25,519 nucleotides of DNA from JAVBKB01 sp031554275. Its GTDB lineage: Bacteria > Bacillota > Bacilli > JARBTR01. Shown piece by piece: positions 15,601-23,246 of this stretch. Numbering within the stretch: position 1 is the first letter of the stretch; every line of letters starts with the position of its first letter. Made by a program: the position numbers and the translations under genes. Location of the stretch: NCBI GenBank assembly GCA_031554275.1, contig JAVBKB010000157.1:1-25519 (forward strand). Direction: 5' to 3'. The notes beneath the pieces were generated by a model, which had not been told where the DNA came from, ran no database searches, and saw only the letters and a list, made by a program, of their open reading frames with translations.

Positions 15601-16969
15601 TACGAAAGAATTGTTTGGAGAAGACAACGTATTTCGTGCAGGGACCATTGCTACGGTTGCTGACAAAACAGCATACGGTTACGTTAGAGGGTATTTGCAG
15701 GAAAACAATTTGCAGAAAAAAAGTGTGGAAATTGATCGGCTTTCCCTAGGTACAACAGGTGCGAAGCGGACAACAGGACAGCATCCAGGCGGGATTATAG
15801 TCATCCCGGATTACATGGATGTCTATGATTTTACGCCAATCCAGTTTCCAGCTGATAATATGGACTCCGATTGGCGCACAACACATTTTGACTTTCATTC
15901 TATTCATGATAACGTTTTGAAACTAGATATCCTTGGACACGATGATCCAACTGTAATTCGGATGCTACAAGATCTTAGTGGACTTAATCCTAGAGAAATT
16001 CCAGTTGATGATCCAAAGGTGATGCAGATTTTCAGTAGCCCGGAATCACTAGGTGTGACAGCAGAGCAGATTAATTGTAAAACCGGTACACTCGGCGTTC
16101 CGGAATTTGGAACTTCATTTGTTCGGCAGATGCTTGAGGCAACAAAACCTTCATCGTTTTCCGAGCTTGTGCAGATTTCAGGTTTATCTCATGGAACTGA
16201 TGTGTGGCTTAAGAACGCACAAGAGCTTATTGATAACCATATTTGTACATTGAAAGAGGTCATTGGTTGCCGGGATGACATAATGGTCTATCTGATTTAC
16301 CAGGGACTAGAGCCTTCCTTTGCCTTTAAGATTATGGAATCAGTTCGAAAGGGAAAAGGGCTGTCTCCTGATATGGAAGCAGAAATGAAAGAACATCAAG
16401 TTCCGAGTTGGTATATCAATTCATGCAAAAAGATTAAGTACATGTTTCCAAAAGCTCACGCAGCTGCTTATGTGTTGATGGCAGTCAGAATTGCTTATTT
16501 CAAAGTGCATTATCCGCTATTTTTCTATGCTACTTACTTTACTGTGCGTGCGAATGATTTCGAAATTGACATCATGTCAAAAGGGACGCTTACAATCAAA
16601 GCTAGGCTCGAAGAAATTGCACAAAAGGGTATGGATGCTAGCGCCAAAGAGAAGAACTTACAAACTGTTCTTGAGCTGGCATACGAAATGTGTCAAAGGG
16701 GCTTTACTTTTAAAAAGATTGACATTTACCGATCGGCTGCAAAAGAATTCATTATTGAAGACAACACATTAATTCCACCATTCATCGTTATTGCAGGACT
16801 GGGTGAAAATGTTGCTGAACAAATTGTTAAATCTCGCGAAAATGGTGAATTTCTATCAAAGGAAGACTTAGCACAACGAGGTAAGGTATCGAAGACCATT
16901 ATTGAGTTTATGACTAATCATGGCTGCTTAGAAGATCTGCCAGATGAGAATCAACTGTCATTTTTCTAA
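12659..16969 (+). CDS. polC: DNA polymerase III alpha subunit, Gram-positive type
   Basis: PolC is the main replicative polymerase of low-GC Gram-positives and carries its own proofreading exonuclease. The 1436 residues match B. subtilis PolC (1437). Order: N-terminal domain (1 to about 225), OB fold (about 230-325), PHP domain starting at VELHLHS (His338, His340) and interrupted by a DnaQ-like exonuclease (Asp425/Glu427 in DVETTG, HNASFD 505-510, Asp569), then the polymerase domain with a Cys4 zinc motif (C911, C914, C936, C939) and catalytic PDIDLNFS (Asp965, Asp967). The ATG at 12659 follows TTGGAG at the right distance; a TTG at 12644 is part of that ribosome binding site and is rejected. 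proS usually precedes polC in Bacillales, but not here. Confidence 0.98.
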   Translation: MSNQEKGQAHFQVLLDQIEITNPDHLAIFEGAEINKVIVDRDHLSWHFFFRFQKPIEPTVFELFIQHTKIAFSEIATIEYTIEYVELDMSMAAQYWRFVLSNLSNVNPGLLQSLLTDQPILVDNCLNITLVSETDVTMIKKKHLEPIKDSFKKLGFDKLELGILLDASSLDLQLKVFHEEKLKEDVLAAQQSLQTLQNSEKPKQSTSAGPARIGRPIQVSEIKRIEQVTEGDKRVAIEGYVFHAEIRELRNKSKLVQIKITDYSDSIQVKLFSKEGQDESAFDMIKAGKWLRIQGSPQIDTYNQFNPELIIMANDIEETIPEIRQDLAPEFEKRVELHLHSQMSQMDAIMPISSFVERAKTWGHKAIAITDHGGVQAFPEAYAAGKKHDIKIIFGLEAYLVDDGVPIAYNPESRLLKDCTFVVFDVETTGLSAVYNTIIELGAVKIYDGEVIDKFSQFANPHHPLSAQTIELTGITDEMVTSAPNIEEVLSSFKEWIGDAVLVAHNASFDMGFLNVGLQKMGQGKAGNPVIDTLELARFLYPEYKRYSLDSLCKKMNVDLTNHHRAIYDAEATGQILQVMLKGLLEQRITDLGQLNSHVGKGKGFQNARPKHCTILVKNSVGLKNLFKLVSKSHTEYFYRVPRIPRSVLNEYREGLLVGSGCDKGEVFEALIQKPLSEVYPIAAFYDFLEIHPKEVYYPLIEAETVHSHHSLETITENMLKLGTELDKLVVATGNAHYVDECDSIYRQILIRSQSGGNPLNRYQLPKVHFRTTDEMLESFAFLGEEKAKEIVVTNSNKIADMIEVVKPIKDELYVPKIEGADEDIRQLTYQQAYQVYGETLPEIILERIEKELKSIIGHGFAVIYLISHKLVKKSLDDGYLVGSRGSVGSSLVANLTQITEVNPMPPHYVCPNCCHSEFFTDGSVSSGYDLPDKSCSECGTVYKKDGQDIPFETFLGFKGDKVPDIDLNFSGEYQSIAHNYTKELFGEDNVFRAGTIATVADKTAYGYVRGYLQENNLQKKSVEIDRLSLGTTGAKRTTGQHPGGIIVIPDYMDVYDFTPIQFPADNMDSDWRTTHFDFHSIHDNVLKLDILGHDDPTVIRMLQDLSGLNPREIPVDDPKVMQIFSSPESLGVTAEQINCKTGTLGVPEFGTSFVRQMLEATKPSSFSELVQISGLSHGTDVWLKNAQELIDNHICTLKEVIGCRDDIMVYLIYQGLEPSFAFKIMESVRKGKGLSPDMEAEMKEHQVPSWYINSCKKIKYMFPKAHAAAYVLMAVRIAYFKVHYPLFFYATYFTVRANDFEIDIMSKGTLTIKARLEEIAQKGMDASAKEKNLQTVLELAYEMCQRGFTFKKIDIYRSAAKEFIIEDNTLIPPFIVIAGLGENVAEQIVKSRENGEFLSKEDLAQRGKVSKTIIEFMTNHGCLEDLPDENQLSFF

Positions 16970-17053
16970 GGATGCTTTAAAAGTTTAACTGTGGTTGCAA
17001 AAAGAATGTGGTTTATAGGTTTATCGACTTCACCATTTCTTGGGGGTATTCAA

Positions 17054-17704
17054 TTGAAGGCTGAATTAAAGCAATTGAGTGGTCTTTCGATTCCAGAAGC
17101 CAAAAGCCGATTGGTGGAGTTTTTTATGGAATGGTGGGGGAGAAGTGATATTGAAATTTGCTCAAGCGAAAATCGCTTATTGCTCAAAAACAAACTGCAC
17201 GAATGTCGATTTGACTGGAATGAACAAAATGTTTTTGTTGAATATAATTTGAATCGTGTTATGCATGGTCAAGAGTGGGACAAGTTTCTAACTGCAATGA
17301 ATGAATTTGTTTCGAAACCGGTTGCCCCATTTTATTTAGAGGCAAAGGGGCAGCATATTTTTATTAGAAAGAATAGACGGCGTAGGGATAGCAAGGTATT
17401 GCTAACCATTTTCCCACGTAATGAAACATTTGATTCTGATGAAACACTGTCAATTTATTTGTGTGATTTTGAAGTGCTTTATCCAGGAATTAAACCGATT
17501 TATCCTCGAAATAAGGATGATGTCGAATTTGATTATACTGGTTGGAATGAATTCTCGGAAGCAGAGTGGATGAAGATTTTTTCCAACTGGCAAGAAATCA
17601 AATTGCAAAACCCGGTGTTTGCAGAAATGATTGACTATGTGATTGAATGGTCAAGCGATAAACTGGCTACAAATGAAACTTTAGTGATAGAAGGAAACCT
17701 GTAG
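17054..17704 (+). CDS. Unrecognised protein between polC and rimP
   Basis: I do not recognise this family. With the TTG at 17054 the protein has 216 residues, starting MKAELKQLSGLSIPEAKSRL. This start follows GGGGG (17042-17046) at seven bases. The frame is open upstream to a GTG at 16991, which would add 21 residues (MVAKRMWFIGLSTSPFLGGIQ) but has no good ribosome binding site. The protein looks soluble, with no signal peptide or membrane segment from the chosen start. It has aromatic-rich and acidic stretches (FFMEWWGRSD, EVLYPGIKPIYPR, EFSEAEWMKIFSNW) and a basic patch (FIRKNRRRRDSK). No catalytic motif is evident. It starts 84 bases after polC with no terminator between, so it may be co-transcribed with polC. 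Continuous coding over 650 bases argues that it is a real gene. Confidence 0.75.
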   Translation: MKAELKQLSGLSIPEAKSRLVEFFMEWWGRSDIEICSSENRLLLKNKLHECRFDWNEQNVFVEYNLNRVMHGQEWDKFLTAMNEFVSKPVAPFYLEAKGQHIFIRKNRRRRDSKVLLTIFPRNETFDSDETLSIYLCDFEVLYPGIKPIYPRNKDDVEFDYTGWNEFSEAEWMKIFSNWQEIKLQNPVFAEMIDYVIEWSSDKLATNETLVIEGNL

Positions 17705-17744
17705 TGGCAATGCTGGTTTAATTGTGGCTTAGCAAATGTAAGAG

Positions 17745-17773
17745 TTGATTTTGTTCATGAACTGTGCTATTAT
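17745..17773 (+). promoter_or_regulatory. Sigma-A promoter for the rimP-nusA-infB operon
   Basis: TTGATT (17745-17750), a 17-base spacer and TATTAT (17768-17773), with an extended -10 TG at 17765-17766. Transcription should start near 17780, just before the leader hairpin at 17801-17824. This is the best-looking promoter in the window. Confidence 0.8.
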
Positions 17774-17800
17774 TTTCTAGTGATTTAAAGTTGACTGAGG

Positions 17801-17824
17801 AAAGAGTGGGGAAACCCACTCTTT
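17801..17824 (+). terminator. Leader hairpin/attenuator upstream of rimP
   Basis: AAAGAGTGGG (17801-17810) pairs perfectly with CCCACTCTTT (17815-17824) around a GAAA loop; CGCTTTG follows. It lies about 20 bases after the predicted transcription start and 43 bases before rimP, so it is in the leader and not at the end of a gene. A GNRA loop on a 10-bp stem is very stable. It could attenuate transcription, end read-through from polC, or protect the 5' end; the T-run is short and interrupted, so strong termination is not certain. Confidence 0.72.
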
Positions 17825-17866
17825 CGCTTTGTTCAAGCAGTTTTTTAATTTTAAGGTGGTGAATAA

Positions 17867-18334
17867 ATGAGTAAGGCAGTTGACACAGTGGAAACGCTTG
17901 TAAAACCAATTGCTGACGAGCTTGGATTAGAGCTTGTAGATATTGAATATGTGAAAGAAGGTCGCAACTGGTTTCTGCGTGTGTTTCTGGATAAAGAAAA
18001 TGGAATCGATATTGATGAATGTGCACATGTTTCGGAGCAGTTAAGTAAATTACTTGATGAGAAAGATCCGATTCCTGAACAATATTTTCTCGAGGTATCT
18101 TCGCCTGGTGCGGAACGCCCTTTGAAAAAGAAACAAGATTTTGAAAATGCAATTGGCAGAAACATTCATGTGAAAACTTACGAGCCTATCAACGGAGAGA
18201 AAGAGTTTGAAGGAACTTTACTTTTGTTTGCCGATGATCTCATCACACTACAGATAAAAATTAAAACTGCTAAGAAAGAGCTTCAAATACCTCTCGATAA
18301 AATTGCAAAAGCAAGACTAGCAGTGGTGTTTTAG
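17867..18334 (+). CDS. rimP: Ribosome maturation factor RimP
   Basis: RimP binds free 30S precursors and helps the late assembly of the small subunit, around ribosomal proteins S12 and S19. The 155 residues contain the N-terminal LGLELVDIEYVKEGRNWFLR strand region, the CAHVSEQLS helix and the signature YFLEVSSPGAERPLK, then an Sm-like C-terminal domain. Length is normal. The ATG at 17867 follows AAGGTGGTGA at 17851-17860. It is the first gene of the nusA-infB operon, as in most bacteria. Unusually, 356 bases with two large palindromes separate it from nusA. Confidence 0.96.
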   Translation: MSKAVDTVETLVKPIADELGLELVDIEYVKEGRNWFLRVFLDKENGIDIDECAHVSEQLSKLLDEKDPIPEQYFLEVSSPGAERPLKKKQDFENAIGRNIHVKTYEPINGEKEFEGTLLLFADDLITLQIKIKTAKKELQIPLDKIAKARLAVVF

Positions 18335-18430
18335 ATTTTGAAATCGTATGAAGTTTGTAGACCGTTGAGTGTTATGATCATTTAGTTTGTAACGCTCTGT
18401 CATATAGAAATTACAAGTATAATCGGGCTT

Positions 18431-18540
18431 AGACGCCTAGCTCCTACGCTTGTTTCAAATCTCTCTCGAGAAATCTTAGCTTTCTACGGCTTCGCCTCAT
18501 CGAGTGATTTGAGAAACGCTAAGGAGCTGAGCAGGCGTCT
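18431..18540. repeat. Long imperfect palindrome, element 1, between rimP and nusA
   Basis: The left arm starts AGACGCCTAGCTCCTACGCT (18431-18450). The right arm ends GCTAAGGAGCTGAGCAGGCG plus TCT (to 18540). They pair over about 40 bases with a few mismatches and a small bulge, closing on a loop with TACGGCTTCGCC. As RNA this would be a very stable long hairpin. It shares GGCTTCGCC, AGTGATxxGAG and AxCGCTA segments with element 2, so the two are related copies. It looks like a REP-like or MITE-like dispersed element, by inference. Confidence 0.85.
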
Positions 18541-18572
18541 TTAGCACCTAGTGTAATTGGGCTTCGGTGACC

Positions 18573-18651
18573 AACGTCTAGGCTTATTCTCGAATCACTT
18601 TAACGTAAGCGTGGCTTCGCCAAAAGTGATCCGAGGAAGCGCTACGACGTT
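18573..18651. repeat. Long imperfect palindrome, element 2, between rimP and nusA
   Basis: Left arm from AACGTCTAGGCTTATTCTCG (18573-18592), right arm ending GAGGAAGCGCTACGACGTT (to 18651), pairing over about 28 bases with small mismatches. The loop region carries GCGTGGCTTCGCC. Homology to element 1 is visible around the GGCTTCGCC loop and the following AAGTGATxxGAGGAAxCGCTA. A further short TTGG...CCAA hairpin with GGCTTCGG lies between the two elements (18557-18574). Confidence 0.82.
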
Positions 18652-18690
18652 AAACGTCATCTCAGTACCTAGTTCAAAGGAGGAATGAAA

Positions 18691-19788
18691 ATGAGCAGTG
18701 AGTTGTTGACTGCGCTAAAAACATTAGAAAAAGAGAAGGGGATTTCTCTTCCCGTTTTAGTTGAGGCAATCGAAGCAGCCCTGATGGCTGCATACCAAAA
18801 GAATTTTAATAAAGCTCAGAATGTTCGCGTTGAGTTTAACACTGAGAATGGTAACATGAAGGTGTTTGCAAAGAAGGAAGTTAAAGAAATTGTTGAAGAT
18901 GAGCGGTTAGATATTTCCGTAGAAGAAGCAAGGAATATTAGCAAGTACTATGAAGTTGGTGACATTGTTGAGCTTGAGGTGACACCAAGAGACTTTGGAC
19001 GCGTTGCTGCAGCGAATGCAAAGCAAGTAATCGTACAAAGGGTTAGAGAGGCAGAACGCGGCATCATCTATGATGAGTACATCGACTTGCAAAATGACAT
19101 TATAACAGGGACTGTGCAACGAAAAGATGCACGTAACTATTATGTTTCCATTGGGAGAACTGAAGCGATTCTTCCTATGTCAGAAATGATTCAAAATGAG
19201 ACCTACAATGTTCATGACAAGATTAAGCTTTTCATAACTAAGGTTGATAAAACTACAAAAGGACCACAAATCGTGGTGTCGAGAACAAACCCAGGTTTGT
19301 TAAAACGTCTATTTGAAATGGAAGTACCTGAAATCTATGAGGGTATCGTTGAAATTAAATCAGTATCACGAGAAGCAGGCGATCGCTCAAAGATATCCGT
19401 TTATTCTAATAATCCCGATATTGACCCTATTGGATCATGTGTTGGTGAAAAGGGCGAACGTGTGCAAAATGTTGTCAATGAGCTTCAAGGAGAAAAGATT
19501 GACATTGTTGAGTGGTCAGAAAATCCCGTTGATTTTGTCGCAAATGCTCTTAGTCCTTCACAAGTTCTTGAAGTAATTGTTAACGAGGAAGATAAATCAA
19601 CAATTGTTATTGTGCCAGATTATCAGTTGTCGCTTGCAATCGGAAAGCGTGGACAAAATGCTCGACTTGCTGCGAAATTGACTGGCTGGAAAATTGATAT
19701 CAAAAGCGAAACAGATGCAAGGGAACAGGGTATCATTACTGATACGTATGATGACTACTATGAAGATTATGAAGAAGTGCAAAATCAA
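18691..19788 (+). CDS. nusA: Transcription termination/antitermination factor NusA
   Basis: NusA binds RNA polymerase and nascent RNA, modulating pausing, intrinsic termination and rRNA antitermination. The 366 residues contain the polymerase-binding N-terminal domain (1 to about 125), an S1 domain (about 135-200), KH1 with GEKG (252-255) and KH2 with GKRG (318-321). There is no C-terminal acidic-repeat domain, as is normal in Firmicutes, but the tail ends in an acidic, Tyr-rich stretch (DDYYEDYEE, 354-362). I chose the ATG at 18691, seven bases after AAAGGAGG; the ATG at 18685 is only one base from that site. The coding sequence ends at 19788, with the stop codon at 19789-19791. rnpM follows closely. 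Confidence 0.97.
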
Positions 19789-19806
19789 TAAAAGCAGGTG
19801 TCTCAT

Positions 19807-20082
19807 ATGAATAAAGCGAAAAAAATTCCAATGCGCAAATGTGTTGCAACTGGAGAGATGAAGTCAAAGAAAGAAATGATCCGTGTTGTCAGATCTACTG
19901 AGGGTGAAATATTAGTTGATCCAACAGGTAAGAAGAACGGTCGTGGTGCTTATCTCACGCTTTCAATAGAGGCAATTCAACTGGCGAAGAAAAAAAAGAG
20001 CCTGGCAACTCATCTTGAAGCAGAAATCCCTGAGGAAATCTATGAACAGTTGACTGCTTTTGTAGAGCGTGCAAAGCGATGA
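19807..20082 (+). CDS. rnpM: RNase P modulator RnpM (YlxR family)
   Basis: YlxR/RnpM is a small basic protein reported to bind the RNA subunit of RNase P and modulate its activity. The 91 residues show the family features IPMRKCVATGE and DPTGKKNGRGAYL and closely resemble B. subtilis YlxR. I chose the ATG at 19807, six bases after CAGGTG; this gives MNKAKKIPMRKC as in relatives. A GTG at 19798 lies inside that ribosome binding site and is rejected. The stop overlaps the next gene as ATGA. Confidence 0.93.
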   Translation: MNKAKKIPMRKCVATGEMKSKKEMIRVVRSTEGEILVDPTGKKNGRGAYLTLSIEAIQLAKKKKSLATHLEAEIPEEIYEQLTAFVERAKR

Positions 20083-20393
20083 GTAATCAGAAATTGTATT
20101 CTCTGTTAGGGTTAGCATTTAAAGCTGGGAAAGTTGTTTCAGGAGAAGAAATTGTTTTAAATGAAATTCGTGCGAATAAACTAAAAGTTGTGTTTATCGC
20201 ACAGGATGCGTCTCAGAATACTTTTAAAAAAATATCCGACAAATGTAATTCTTATCAAACTCCTTACTTCCAGTTTGCAGATCGGTATCAATTAGGTGCT
20301 GCAATAGGTAAAGAAGAAAGAGTGATTGTTGGGATAAATGATAAAGGTTTTGCAACAAAAATGATTGAAATGATAAAGAATGAACAAAGTTAG
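20079..20393 (+). CDS. rplGA: L7Ae-family RNA-binding protein (YlxQ/RplGA)
   Basis: YlxQ-type proteins are L7Ae/L30e-fold K-turn RNA binders of uncertain cellular role. The 104 residues begin NQKLYSLLGLAFKAGKVVSG, the family hallmark, followed by VVFIAQDAS and CNSYQTPYFQFADRYQLGAAIGKEERVIVGI. The start overlaps the rnpM stop by four bases, so translation is likely coupled; no separate strong ribosome binding site is seen. infB follows after 27 bases. Confidence 0.92.
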   Translation: MSNQKLYSLLGLAFKAGKVVSGEEIVLNEIRANKLKVVFIAQDASQNTFKKISDKCNSYQTPYFQFADRYQLGAAIGKEERVIVGINDKGFATKMIEMIKNEQS

Positions 20394-20420
20394 ATTGTTA
20401 ATAATGTGGGGGTGAAGCTT

Positions 20421-23198
20421 TTGACAAAAATTCGTGTACATGAATATGCAAAAGATAAAGATGTTCAGAGCAAACTAATTATGAATAAGTTGAAGGATAT
20501 GGGCTTTGAAGTAAAGGGGCATATGAGCATACTAGAAGATGAAATGGTGAACCGTTTAGATCGATTATTTAATCCAGAACCTAAATCAGCACCAGAAGTA
20601 ACAAAAAGAGCAGCAGGTCCGAGGATTAAAGTGGATACGACAACAAAACCACAAGAGGAAAGACCAAAAACTGCTGGTGAAGTGAAGCCGAATACAGATC
20701 GAAAACCTCAACAAAATCCGAATCGCCCAAGTAGTAGCAGCAGACCAACTATGCGTCAAAGTGCTTACAGTTCAGATCGACCAAATCGATCTTCAAGTGA
20801 CCGTCCAGCAAGACCACAAGGAACTGATCAACAATCGCGTCCGCAAGGATCTGATCAACAATCAAGACCACAAGGATCTGATCAACAATCACGTCCGCAA
20901 GGATCTGATCAGCAGTCACGTCCGCAAGGAACAGGCCAGCAGTCGCGACCACAAGGATCTGATCAGCAGTCACGTCCGCAAGGAACAGGCCAGCAATCGC
21001 GACCACAAGGAACAGGCCAGCAGTCACGCCCGCAAGGACAAGGGTATGGTCAGCAGTCACGTCCACAAGGACAAGGGTACAGTCAGCAATCACGTCCGCA
21101 AGGACAAGGTCAGCAGTCGCGTCCGCAAGGGCAGGGGTATGGTCAGTCACGTCCGCAAGGAACAGGCCAGCAATCAAGACCACAAGGACAAGGGTATGGT
21201 CAGCAATCGCGTCCACAAGGAACGGGACAACAGTCACGTCCACAAGGGACAGGAAACGCAGCTAAACCAGCTACTCCAGCAGCAAGCACAGGGCAAGCCC
21301 AAGGAACTTTTGCAAAGAAACCACAAAAGCCAAATCAAAAATCTTTTGTGAGCAAAAAGGCAGCAGCCGAGAAACAGCGTGAAGAATCGAAAATTTTTAA
21401 AAGCTTGAAACATAAAGAGATTACTGAGAGGAAGATTAAAGAACTACCTTCCAAAATTACTTTTACAGATTCACTAACGGTTGCTGAACTAGGTAAGAAG
21501 CTTCACAGAGAGCCTTCTGAAATTATTAAGAAGCTGTTCATGATGGGAGTTATGACGAATATCAATTCTTCGCTTGATAAAGATGCAATTGAAGTAATCT
21601 GTTTAGATTACGGTGTTGAAGTAGAAGAAATTATTGTAATTGACCAAACTGACCTTGAAGCAGTTATTGCTGATGATGATGCATCGTTGAACACATATGA
21701 GCGCCCTGCTGTTGTTACGATCATGGGTCACGTTGACCATGGGAAAACAACGTTATTAGACTCCATTCGAAAAACTAAAGTAACTGAGGGTGAAGCTGGT
21801 GGTATCACGCAGCATATCGGTGCTTATCAGGTTGATGTGAAGGATAAGAAAATAACCTTCTTAGATACACCTGGACATGCGGCCTTTACAACAATGCGTG
21901 CTCGTGGTGCTCAAGTAACAGACGTAACGATTCTTGTAGTCGCTGCTGATGATGGCGTGAAACCACAAACTATTGAGGCTATTAACCATGCGAAAGCAGC
22001 TGGTGTTCCAATTGTAGTAGCTGTGAACAAAATGGATAAACCTGAAGCCAATATGGATAGGGTTAAGACTGAACTAGGACAATTTGGTGTCATGTCAGAA
22101 GACTGGGGCGGAGACAACATCTTTGTGCCGATCTCTGCGAAAATGGGTCAAGGAATTGATGACCTGTTAGAAACAATTTTGCTTGTCAGTGAAGTTGCAG
22201 AATTGAAGTGTAATGAAAATCGTCTGGCACTTGGAACAGTGATCGAAGCGCAGTTAGATAAAGGTCGCGGACCAGTTGCAACGCTATTGGTTCAAAACGG
22301 TACACTTCGTATAGGCGACCCGATTGTTGTAGGGAATGCATTTGGTAAGGTTCGTGCTATGGTAGATGATATGGGTCAACGCTTGCAGAACGCACCACCA
22401 TCAACACCTGTTGAAATTACGGGATTAAATGAGGTGCCACAAGCTGGTGATCGTTTCGTTGTATTTGAAGATGAGAAAACTGCTCGTTCAGTTGGTGAAC
22501 AACGTGCAAGCAATCACCTTGTTGCTAGTCGTGGAGAGAAGGCAAAGATAACACTTGATAACCTTTTCGAACAGCTTAAAGAAGGGGAAATCCGTGAGCT
22601 GAATATTATTTTGAAAGCTGATGTACAAGGTTCCCAAGAAGCAGTTGCGGCATCATTGCACAAAATTGAAGTTGAAGGCGTCCGCGTGAAGATTATTCAT
22701 TCTGGAGTAGGTGCGATTTCTGAGTCAGATGTGCTCTTAGCCACTTCTTCAGGTGCAATTGTGATTGGTTTCAATGTTCGACCGACTGTTAATGCAAACC
22801 GAATAGCAGATGCAGAGAAAGTGGATATTCGCTTGCACCGCATCATCTATAATGTAATTCATGAAATTGAAAGTGCAATGAAAGGGATGCTTGATCCTGA
22901 ATTCGTAGAAAAAGTCATTGGGCAGGCTGAAGTACGCCAACTAGTGAAGATTTCGAAAATCGGTACAATAGCAGGTTCATACATTCTAGATGGAAAACTT
23001 ACTCGTGGCTGTCGCGTTCGAGTTATCCGTGAGGGCATTGTCGTTCATGAAGGCGAAATGGATACATTGAAACGATTTAAGGATGATGTAAAAGAAGTAA
23101 CTGTAGGATTTGAATGCGGTATTTCTATAAAGAATTTTAACGATGTTAGAGAATTGGATATTATCGAAGCCTATGTCATGGAAGAAGTGGAAAGATAA
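20421..23198 (+). CDS. infB: Translation initiation factor IF-2
   Basis: IF-2 is the GTPase that recruits initiator tRNA and promotes subunit joining. The 925 residues comprise a first IF2_N module (1 to about 52), a disordered segment, a repeat of 16 SRPQG-type units (about 130-278), a second IF2_N module (about 340-395), the G domain with GHVDHGKT (436-443), DTPGHAAF and NKMDKPE, and the C-terminal beta barrels and initiator-tRNA-binding domain. It is longer than B. subtilis IF-2 (about 716) because of the linker. I chose the TTG at 20421, which gives MTKIRVHEYAK and follows GGGGGTG; the GTG at 20406 would lie in that site. ylxP, usually next, is absent. Confidence 0.96.
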   Translation: MTKIRVHEYAKDKDVQSKLIMNKLKDMGFEVKGHMSILEDEMVNRLDRLFNPEPKSAPEVTKRAAGPRIKVDTTTKPQEERPKTAGEVKPNTDRKPQQNPNRPSSSSRPTMRQSAYSSDRPNRSSSDRPARPQGTDQQSRPQGSDQQSRPQGSDQQSRPQGSDQQSRPQGTGQQSRPQGSDQQSRPQGTGQQSRPQGTGQQSRPQGQGYGQQSRPQGQGYSQQSRPQGQGQQSRPQGQGYGQSRPQGTGQQSRPQGQGYGQQSRPQGTGQQSRPQGTGNAAKPATPAASTGQAQGTFAKKPQKPNQKSFVSKKAAAEKQREESKIFKSLKHKEITERKIKELPSKITFTDSLTVAELGKKLHREPSEIIKKLFMMGVMTNINSSLDKDAIEVICLDYGVEVEEIIVIDQTDLEAVIADDDASLNTYERPAVVTIMGHVDHGKTTLLDSIRKTKVTEGEAGGITQHIGAYQVDVKDKKITFLDTPGHAAFTTMRARGAQVTDVTILVVAADDGVKPQTIEAINHAKAAGVPIVVAVNKMDKPEANMDRVKTELGQFGVMSEDWGGDNIFVPISAKMGQGIDDLLETILLVSEVAELKCNENRLALGTVIEAQLDKGRGPVATLLVQNGTLRIGDPIVVGNAFGKVRAMVDDMGQRLQNAPPSTPVEITGLNEVPQAGDRFVVFEDEKTARSVGEQRASNHLVASRGEKAKITLDNLFEQLKEGEIRELNIILKADVQGSQEAVAASLHKIEVEGVRVKIIHSGVGAISESDVLLATSSGAIVIGFNVRPTVNANRIADAEKVDIRLHRIIYNVIHEIESAMKGMLDPEFVEKVIGQAEVRQLVKISKIGTIAGSYILDGKLTRGCRVRVIREGIVVHEGEMDTLKRFKDDVKEVTVGFECGISIKNFNDVRELDIIEAYVMEEVER
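20808..21255 (+). repeat. Tandem 27/33-bp repeat encoding the Arg-Pro-Gln-Gly linker of IF-2
   Basis: Sixteen RPQG-containing units follow one another. Most have nine residues (SRPQGSDQQ or SRPQGTGQQ); some have 11 (SRPQGQGYGQQ) and one has ten. Synonymous codons vary between units (cgt/cgc/aga, caa/cag), so the array is old enough to have diverged or is mixed by recombination. The linker is rich in Arg, Gln and Gly, with some Tyr, and should be disordered and positively charged. Confidence 0.95.
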
Positions 23199-23246
23199 TT
23201 TCTGCTTCGACTAGTCTTTGACTACTTAGGAGTTGAAACAATAATT

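Larger units (their letters stand above)
18335..18690. other. Enlarged rimP-nusA intergenic region
   Basis: This gap is usually only tens of bases in Bacillales. It holds a TATAAT (18418-18423) without a good -35, two related palindromic elements (18431-18540 and 18573-18651), the repeated ACCTAGT near 18546 and 18666, and the nusA ribosome binding site AAAGGAGG (18676-18683). No protein-coding frame is apparent. Confidence 0.8.

Noticed and set aside
18418..18423. TATAAT before the palindromes as a nusA promoter
   Set aside because: No acceptable -35 at 15-19 bases, so it could be chance in an A/T-rich stretch.
20749..21351. Open frames in other phases across the infB repeat, on both strands
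   Set aside because: Same cause: the 27/33-bp repeat keeps alternative frames open. IF-2 is the real product.
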